The notes under the pieces were generated by a model. The model had not been told where the DNA came from and ran no database searches. It saw only the letters and a program-made list of their open reading frames with translations. From assembly GCA_016709145.1 (NCBI GenBank), contig JADJEK010000008.1:62001-126000 (forward strand): a DNA stretch of 64,000 nt, read 5' to 3'. The position numbers and the translations under genes are program-made. This document shows positions 59,749 through 64,000 of the stretch, one piece after another. Positions within the stretch are counted from its first letter, which is position 1. Each line of letters starts with the position of its first letter. Source of the DNA: Planctomycetota bacterium. GTDB taxonomy: Bacteria > Planctomycetota > B15-G4 > JADJEK01.

Positions 59749-61014
59749 ATGCTCCGACCGATCCTCGTTGGCGTCGCGTTCTCTCTCGCGTCCCCATCGC
59801 TGATTTCCGGCGTCCTCGTCGTCGACGACGCTCCTGGCCCAGGCGTGACGCACACCAGTCTTTCGATCGCGGCGAGTCAGGCATCCGACGGCGACACGAT
59901 CCTCGTTCGGCCGGGCCAGTACGGCCCGTTCACGATCGACGGCAAGTCGCTTCAACTGATCGCCGACGGAGCTTCGGCGCAGATCGCCGTCGGCGAATGC
60001 CGCATCCAGAACCTCGGCGCGCAGCAGTCCGTCGTCGTGCGGGGCCTGTTCATGACGGGAGCCCTGGTCGGCGTCCCCCGCTTGTTCATCGAAGAATGCG
60101 TTGGATCCGTGTTGATCGAGGACTGCGACGTCCACACCGCGATCAGCGCGGGCGCGGCGCTGTGGAGCGCCTCGACGTACGTCCGTGACTCGCAGCGCGT
60201 GGTCTTCGCGCGCTGCACCTTGGAAACGGGCGGCGGCGGCGGGTTCTTCGTCACCAATCTCACGGGAACGTTCACCGGGCCGCATGGCCTGATGGCGCGC
60301 GACTCGCACATCGCGCTCTACGACTGCGTCGTTCGTGGCACGACCAGTCCGAAGTTTGGTGGGCAGGGCGGGCACGGCGCGCATGTGCTCGGCGGCTCCT
60401 TGTTCGCCTCGGGCTGCTCGTTCAGCGGCGGTCAGGGTGGGATCGGCGGGTTCACGTCGACACCGTTCGGACCGATCATCGTTCCAGGCGGTCCCGGCGG
60501 GGATGGCATCCAGCTCACGGCTTCGAGTTCACCTGCGATCGGGCGGTTCGTCGATTGCACGTTCGACGCCGGGTCCGGCGGCGCGGCAGGACAGGGCACG
60601 TTCGCGGGCATCCCCGGACAACCGTGGACGACTCTGCAGCAAGCAACCGCGTCGTTCATCGCCGAACCGGCGCGGTCGTTCGACTCGACGTCTCCCATTC
60701 ACGCGGGTCAATCGACGACGCTGACGTTCACCGCACCCGCCGGAGAGTTGGTGTTCACGGCGGCGACGCTCGGGATGAACCCGACCTACTTCAACGCGCT
60801 CGCAGGAACGCTGGTCCCGACGGTCCCCTTCCTGTTCACGACGATCGGCACGGTGCCCGCGAGCGGAACGCTCGTGCTCACGCTGCCCTTGCCGATCTTG
60901 CCGCCAGGAACCGGTGCTCTGTCGATCGCGCATCAAGCCGTCTACGGCACGTCGGCGGGGTTCGCGCGACTCGGGTCGCCGTCGACCTTGGTCCTGCTCG
61001 ATCCGGCGTATTGA
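59749..61014 (+). CDS. Secreted beta-helix protein, tandem paralogue 1
   Basis: A 421-residue exported protein. Signal peptide ILVGVAFSLASPSLISG; mature start VLVVDDAPGPGVTHTSLSIA with QASDGDTILVRPGQYGPFTI. The middle has DSHIALYDCVVRGT, GGSLFASGCSFSGGQGGIGG and RFVDCTFDAGSGG, paired-Cys coils typical of parallel beta-helices. The C-terminal ~110 residues (STTLTFTAPAGELVFTAATL to SPSTLVLLDPAY) are conserved almost word for word in the following gene. Both are relatives of the 31403-32692 protein. It lies about 90 bases past the second purM repeat. Probable extracellular polysaccharide- or surface-binding protein; no catalytic motif recognised. Confidence 0.8.
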   Translation: MLRPILVGVAFSLASPSLISGVLVVDDAPGPGVTHTSLSIAASQASDGDTILVRPGQYGPFTIDGKSLQLIADGASAQIAVGECRIQNLGAQQSVVVRGLFMTGALVGVPRLFIEECVGSVLIEDCDVHTAISAGAALWSASTYVRDSQRVVFARCTLETGGGGGFFVTNLTGTFTGPHGLMARDSHIALYDCVVRGTTSPKFGGQGGHGAHVLGGSLFASGCSFSGGQGGIGGFTSTPFGPIIVPGGPGGDGIQLTASSSPAIGRFVDCTFDAGSGGAAGQGTFAGIPGQPWTTLQQATASFIAEPARSFDSTSPIHAGQSTTLTFTAPAGELVFTAATLGMNPTYFNALAGTLVPTVPFLFTTIGTVPASGTLVLTLPLPILPPGTGALSIAHQAVYGTSAGFARLGSPSTLVLLDPAY

Positions 61015-61067
61015 CCGCAATTCGTCCGTTCTCGCCCCGGAACGCCCCCCTTTTTCGGACTCCAACC

Positions 61068-62387
61068 ATGGTTCGAGCTGCACTCCCCTCTCTGCTGATT
61101 TCGTCGATCGTCTGGTCAGGAACTTCGGCTCTCGGCGGCGTCCTCGTCGTCGACGACGCCCCGGGCCCTGGCGTCACGCACACCAACTTGTCGACCGCGA
61201 TCTCCGACGCGGCCGACGGCGACACGATCCTGGTCCGGCCCGGTCTTCACGGCATCGTCTTCATCGACGGCAAGTCGTTGACGATCGTCGCCGACGGGAC
61301 CCCGCGGCCTTCGATCTTCGGCAACCTCCTCGTCCGCAATCTCTCCGCGACGCAGCAAGTCGTCCTGCGCGGATTCGACAACATCGGCGTGACCTTGGGT
61401 TCGCCGGGACTGCGCGTGTTGGACTGCGCCGGCAGCGTGTTCGTCGAGGACTGCACGTTCGACAGCACCGACGGGCAAGGCCAAGGCGGGATCTCGATCA
61501 CGCCTGCCGTCCAAGTGGAGCGCAGCGATCGCGTGGTGTTCACTCGTTGCGCCCTCGAAGCGACCGACAGCGTGCTGCAATCGATGTCGGTGTTCGGCTC
61601 GCAACAGGTCGACGGGCCCCACGGCCTGCATGCCGAGGACTCGCACGTCGCGCTCTACGACTGCGTGTTGCGCGGAGCGGTCGGCTACGCCGTCGGTTGC
61701 CACGGCGGTGACGGCGCGATGATCGCGGGCGGATCGCTGTTCGCGTCGGGTTGCTCGTTCCAAGGCAGCCAAGCCGGACCGGCGGGCACTGTGTTCATCT
61801 TCGCCGTACCTGCCGGAGACGGGGGCAACGGCGTGCGACTGACCGACCGCGTGACGACCGGCGTCGCGCCATACTCGCGCTTCCAAGGTTCGACGACCTT
61901 GACGACTCCGGCGATCGGTCGGTTCGTCGACTGCTCGTTCACGACCGGACTCGGTGGCGACGGAGGTGCGTCGCCCGACGGTGCGCCGGGCCAGCCGATC
62001 GCATCTCTGCACGGCGCGAACGCGTCGCTGCTCGGCGGACCGGCGCGCTCGTTCGAATCGAGTTCACCCGTCCACGCCGGAGGCTCGACGACGTTGACGT
62101 TCAACGCGCCCGCGGGCGAGCTGGTGTTCACGGCGGCCGCGATCGGCGCTCAGCCGATCTACGTCAACGCGCTCGCGGGCAGCTTCGTCCCCACGCTGCC
62201 GTTCCTGTTCACGCCGATCGGAACGATGCCGGCCAGCGGTGTCCTCGAACTGACGATCCCGCTGCCGCCGCTCCCGGCGAGTACAGGAGCGCTGCAGATC
62301 ATCCATCAAGCCGTGTACGGAACGACGACGGGCGAGGGTCGTCTGGGCTCACCGTCGACGCTGGTGTTGCTCGATCCGGCGTATTGA
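61068..62387 (+). CDS. Secreted beta-helix protein, tandem paralogue 2
   Basis: A 439-residue paralogue of the gene 53 bases upstream. Shared blocks include VLVVDDAPGPGVTHTNLSTA, DGDTILVRPG, DGPHGLHAEDSHVALYDCVL, AGGSLFASGCSF and PAGELVFTAA with the ending RLGSPSTLVLLDPAY. Signal peptide LPSLLISSIVWSGTSALGG. The middle has extra Gly-rich insertions (VFIFAVPAGDGGNGVRLTD). Paralogy and tight spacing indicate tandem duplication within one transcription unit. The two coils with DSHVALYDC and GRFVDCSF suggest disulfide-stabilised turns. The function is unknown. Confidence 0.8.
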   Translation: MVRAALPSLLISSIVWSGTSALGGVLVVDDAPGPGVTHTNLSTAISDAADGDTILVRPGLHGIVFIDGKSLTIVADGTPRPSIFGNLLVRNLSATQQVVLRGFDNIGVTLGSPGLRVLDCAGSVFVEDCTFDSTDGQGQGGISITPAVQVERSDRVVFTRCALEATDSVLQSMSVFGSQQVDGPHGLHAEDSHVALYDCVLRGAVGYAVGCHGGDGAMIAGGSLFASGCSFQGSQAGPAGTVFIFAVPAGDGGNGVRLTDRVTTGVAPYSRFQGSTTLTTPAIGRFVDCSFTTGLGGDGGASPDGAPGQPIASLHGANASLLGGPARSFESSSPVHAGGSTTLTFNAPAGELVFTAAAIGAQPIYVNALAGSFVPTLPFLFTPIGTMPASGVLELTIPLPPLPASTGALQIIHQAVYGTTTGEGRLGSPSTLVLLDPAY

Positions 62388-62413
62388 CGAGGGGCGGGCG
62401 CTGCCTCCCACTT

Positions 62414-64000
62414 TCACTCGTCGTCGGCGTCGGGCTCCGGTTCCGCCTCGAGGCGCGCGCTGACTTCGCTGAGCGGGAAGCGGCTCATGCGGACGCCGAC
62501 GTCGACGGCTCGGCCCGTCATCGTCGTCGGTTGCGTCTTGCCGAGCAGGCGGATGACCGTCGCCGTGACGTCCTCGGGCAGCGGCGGTTGCACCTCGCCG
62601 TCGACGACGCGCGTCATGCCGAAGAAGCCCGGCTTGCGCTCGCCCGCGACGCCGCCGTACGGCGCCCACACCACGACCGTCGTCTCCGGGCCGAGTTCGC
62701 CCGAGACCGCCGCGCTCATCGCATGACCGATGACTTGGTCGAGTTCCGCCGCGGCGGCGTCGATCAGGCGCCAGCGTCGGACGCGTTTGCCGAACAGCTC
62801 GACTTGCAGGCGCTGCTGCGCGTCGCTGGCGCCGGGACCGAGGCGCGCGAACGGCTCGACGAGATCGAGCCACTGGACGACCAACTCGGTGTCGCGTGCG
62901 ACGATCGACGTCATCAGCAGGGCGCGTTCGGCTTGCGCTTGCTGCTCGAGCAGCGCCACCGCGTCGCGCACGTCGAGCACGCCGTCCGCGATCGGCCCGG
63001 CGAGGAACGGCGGCGTACTCATCGGCAGGCCGGCGATGCGTTGATCGAGGACGCCAGCGAGTTCGCGCGGCGTCGAGGTCGGACGCCACGGCAAGCCAGC
63101 CGGATCGAGCTCGGGAGCCGCGACGAAGAGTTGCATCGACTTCGTGCCGAGCGGCTTCAGGTACAAGCGCGTGCGCGCGAACACGTCGAATCCATCGGCG
63201 AGCGAGAACCGCAACCGCACGGGTCCGGTCCAGCGCCCGGCGCGGATCGGCAGACCCTTGCGGCCTGTGTCCGACGTGCGCAGCGTCCCGCGCGCGCGAT
63301 CCCACGCCAGGCGGAGCTCGAGCTGCGCGGTCGAGCGCTCCGACGGCGCGGCGAGCCGCGCCGGGCCGAGGAGTTCGAGCACGAACACGTCCTCGCTGAC
63401 GTCGCGCGTCGCGATCGACGCGGGGACGATGCGCGTTCCGTGTTGCGCCACGCGCTCTGCGTCCGTGGAGCCTTCGACGAACAGCGTCGCTGCGGCCGCT
63501 GCATCGAGACCCGGGGTCGCGCCGGACGTCAGCTTGCGCACGTGGGGCGAACTCGCGTCGAACGCGAGTGGCGCACGCAGCACGAGCGACCGCACTCCCG
63601 CGTCGCCGAGCGCGTCGAACAGCGTCGGCCGCGTGGTCCGCGCCAGTCGCGGAGTGGGGACGTCGATGCGCGCGTTCGCGAGTTCGCTCGGCGCGTCTTG
63701 CATCGCCGCTCCGAGCGTCGATGACGACATCGCGTAGCCGAGTGCATCGGGCGGCACGGCCGCGATGCCGTGCTCGCCGGGATTCGTGCCGGTGAAGAGC
63801 GATGCGCACGCCGAGACCGCCGATCCGACGGCGGGCGTGTCCAGGACGAGCACGCCGTCGGCCTTCAGGCGGCGCAGGTTCGGCAGGAACTCTTCGTCGA
63901 TGCCGCGCTGGACGAGTTCGGAGCCTAGGCCGGGCACGCACAGCAGGACGACGCGCGGCGGCGGTGGAGCTTCGCCAGGACCGAGCGGCGCAGGCGGGAC
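62414..64000 (-). CDS. Alkaline-phosphatase-superfamily (type I phosphodiesterase) protein, N-terminus beyond window
   Basis: At least 528 residues; the frame is open to the window's end. Readable N-terminal part: PPPPRVVLLCVPGLGSELVQ, where V-x-x-x-x-(V/I)-P-G-L-G replaces the usual D-G-L of the metal site. It continues LFTGTNPGEHGIAAVPPDAL, which matches T-G-x-x-P-x-x-H-G of the phosphodiesterase/nucleotide pyrophosphatase fold. Other phrases: FVAAPELDPAGLPWRPTSTP, ADGVLDVRDAVALLEQQAQA and VVWAPYGGVAGERKPGFFGM (here the H-G of the second metal site is G-G). Several metal ligands look replaced, so it may be non-catalytic or a modified transferase. It is convergent with the beta-helix pair. 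Confidence 0.65.
   Translation of the reverse strand, partial: VPPAPLGPGEAPPPPRVVLLCVPGLGSELVQRGIDEEFLPNLRRLKADGVLVLDTPAVGSAVSACASLFTGTNPGEHGIAAVPPDALGYAMSSSTLGAAMQDAPSELANARIDVPTPRLARTTRPTLFDALGDAGVRSLVLRAPLAFDASSPHVRKLTSGATPGLDAAAAATLFVEGSTDAERVAQHGTRIVPASIATRDVSEDVFVLELLGPARLAAPSERSTAQLELRLAWDRARGTLRTSDTGRKGLPIRAGRWTGPVRLRFSLADGFDVFARTRLYLKPLGTKSMQLFVAAPELDPAGLPWRPTSTPRELAGVLDQRIAGLPMSTPPFLAGPIADGVLDVRDAVALLEQQAQAERALLMTSIVARDTELVVQWLDLVEPFARLGPGASDAQQRLQVELFGKRVRRWRLIDAAAAELDQVIGHAMSAAVSGELGPETTVVVWAPYGGVAGERKPGFFGMTRVVDGEVQPPLPEDVTATVIRLLGKTQPTTMTGRAVDVGVRMSRFPLSEVSARLEAEPEPDADDE

Noticed and set aside
1..64000. tRNA, rRNA, CRISPR arrays and replication origin
   Set aside because: None found by reading; absence of tRNAs cannot be fully guaranteed without a covariance search.

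Overview
This 64 kb window is from a high-GC bacterial chromosome, most likely a deep-branching member of the Planctomycetota. That placement is inferred from gene content: a long Ser/Thr kinase with TPR repeats, many single-gene secreted proteins with beta-helix, SBBP, FG-GAP or HAF-like repeats that share a C-terminal barrel-like domain, and a lysine-tailed bacterial histone. Housekeeping genes include purM, rsmG, a dihydrouridine synthase and a glyA-gcvT fusion.

Layout. 0-5.7 kb: a truncated VOC gene at the edge, a sialidase-like protein, a two-repeat secreted protein, a DUF6265-like protein and small membrane proteins. 5.9-9 kb: the kinase/TPR receptor. 9-11.6 kb: a UPF0158-like gene, the first copy of a SEC-C/pRiA4b gene and an IS66 remnant. 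11.7-15.3 kb: the most novel locus, a compact operon on the minus strand. It encodes a Tat-exported protein with 22 cysteines (ten of them spaced exactly 8 residues apart, nearly always as Asn-x-Cys), a radical SAM/SPASM enzyme and an overlapping SPASM-like partner. I read it as a RiPP-type protein-modification system. 15.7-19.3 kb: two secreted proteins of unknown role. 19.3-23 kb: a scarred accessory stretch with the second SEC-C copy, a frameshifted small gene and remnants of an AAA/DUF4143 ATPase and a Fic protein. 23-24.9 kb: two A/T-richer genes encoding zinc-ribbon membrane proteins.

24.9-28.6 kb holds the 1,230-residue SHMT-GcvT fusion. 28.8-38.6 kb is mostly secreted beta-helix proteins. 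At 39-40 kb a thioredoxin-fold protein has an in-frame UGA exactly where the first active-site Cys is expected, so it is a probable selenoprotein. 40-45 kb: a Dus3-like tRNA-dihydrouridine synthase, small lipoproteins, RsmG, an APC permease and the histone with a strong terminator. 45.6-50.3 kb: a binding-protein-dependent ABC transporter operon with an embedded rhodanese. 50.3-54.9 kb: an HDOD-GAF-GGDEF protein, an intact DUF4143 ATPase and purM.

54.9-59.7 kb is a block of two translationally coupled secreted repeat proteins bounded by exact 45-bp direct repeats of the purM 3' end, which looks like an insertion scar. The first of the two genes is frameshifted at a run of 13 C, a possible phase-variation switch. 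59.7-62.4 kb: a tandem pair of beta-helix paralogues. The window ends inside an alkaline-phosphatase-superfamily gene. No tRNA, rRNA or CRISPR array was seen.
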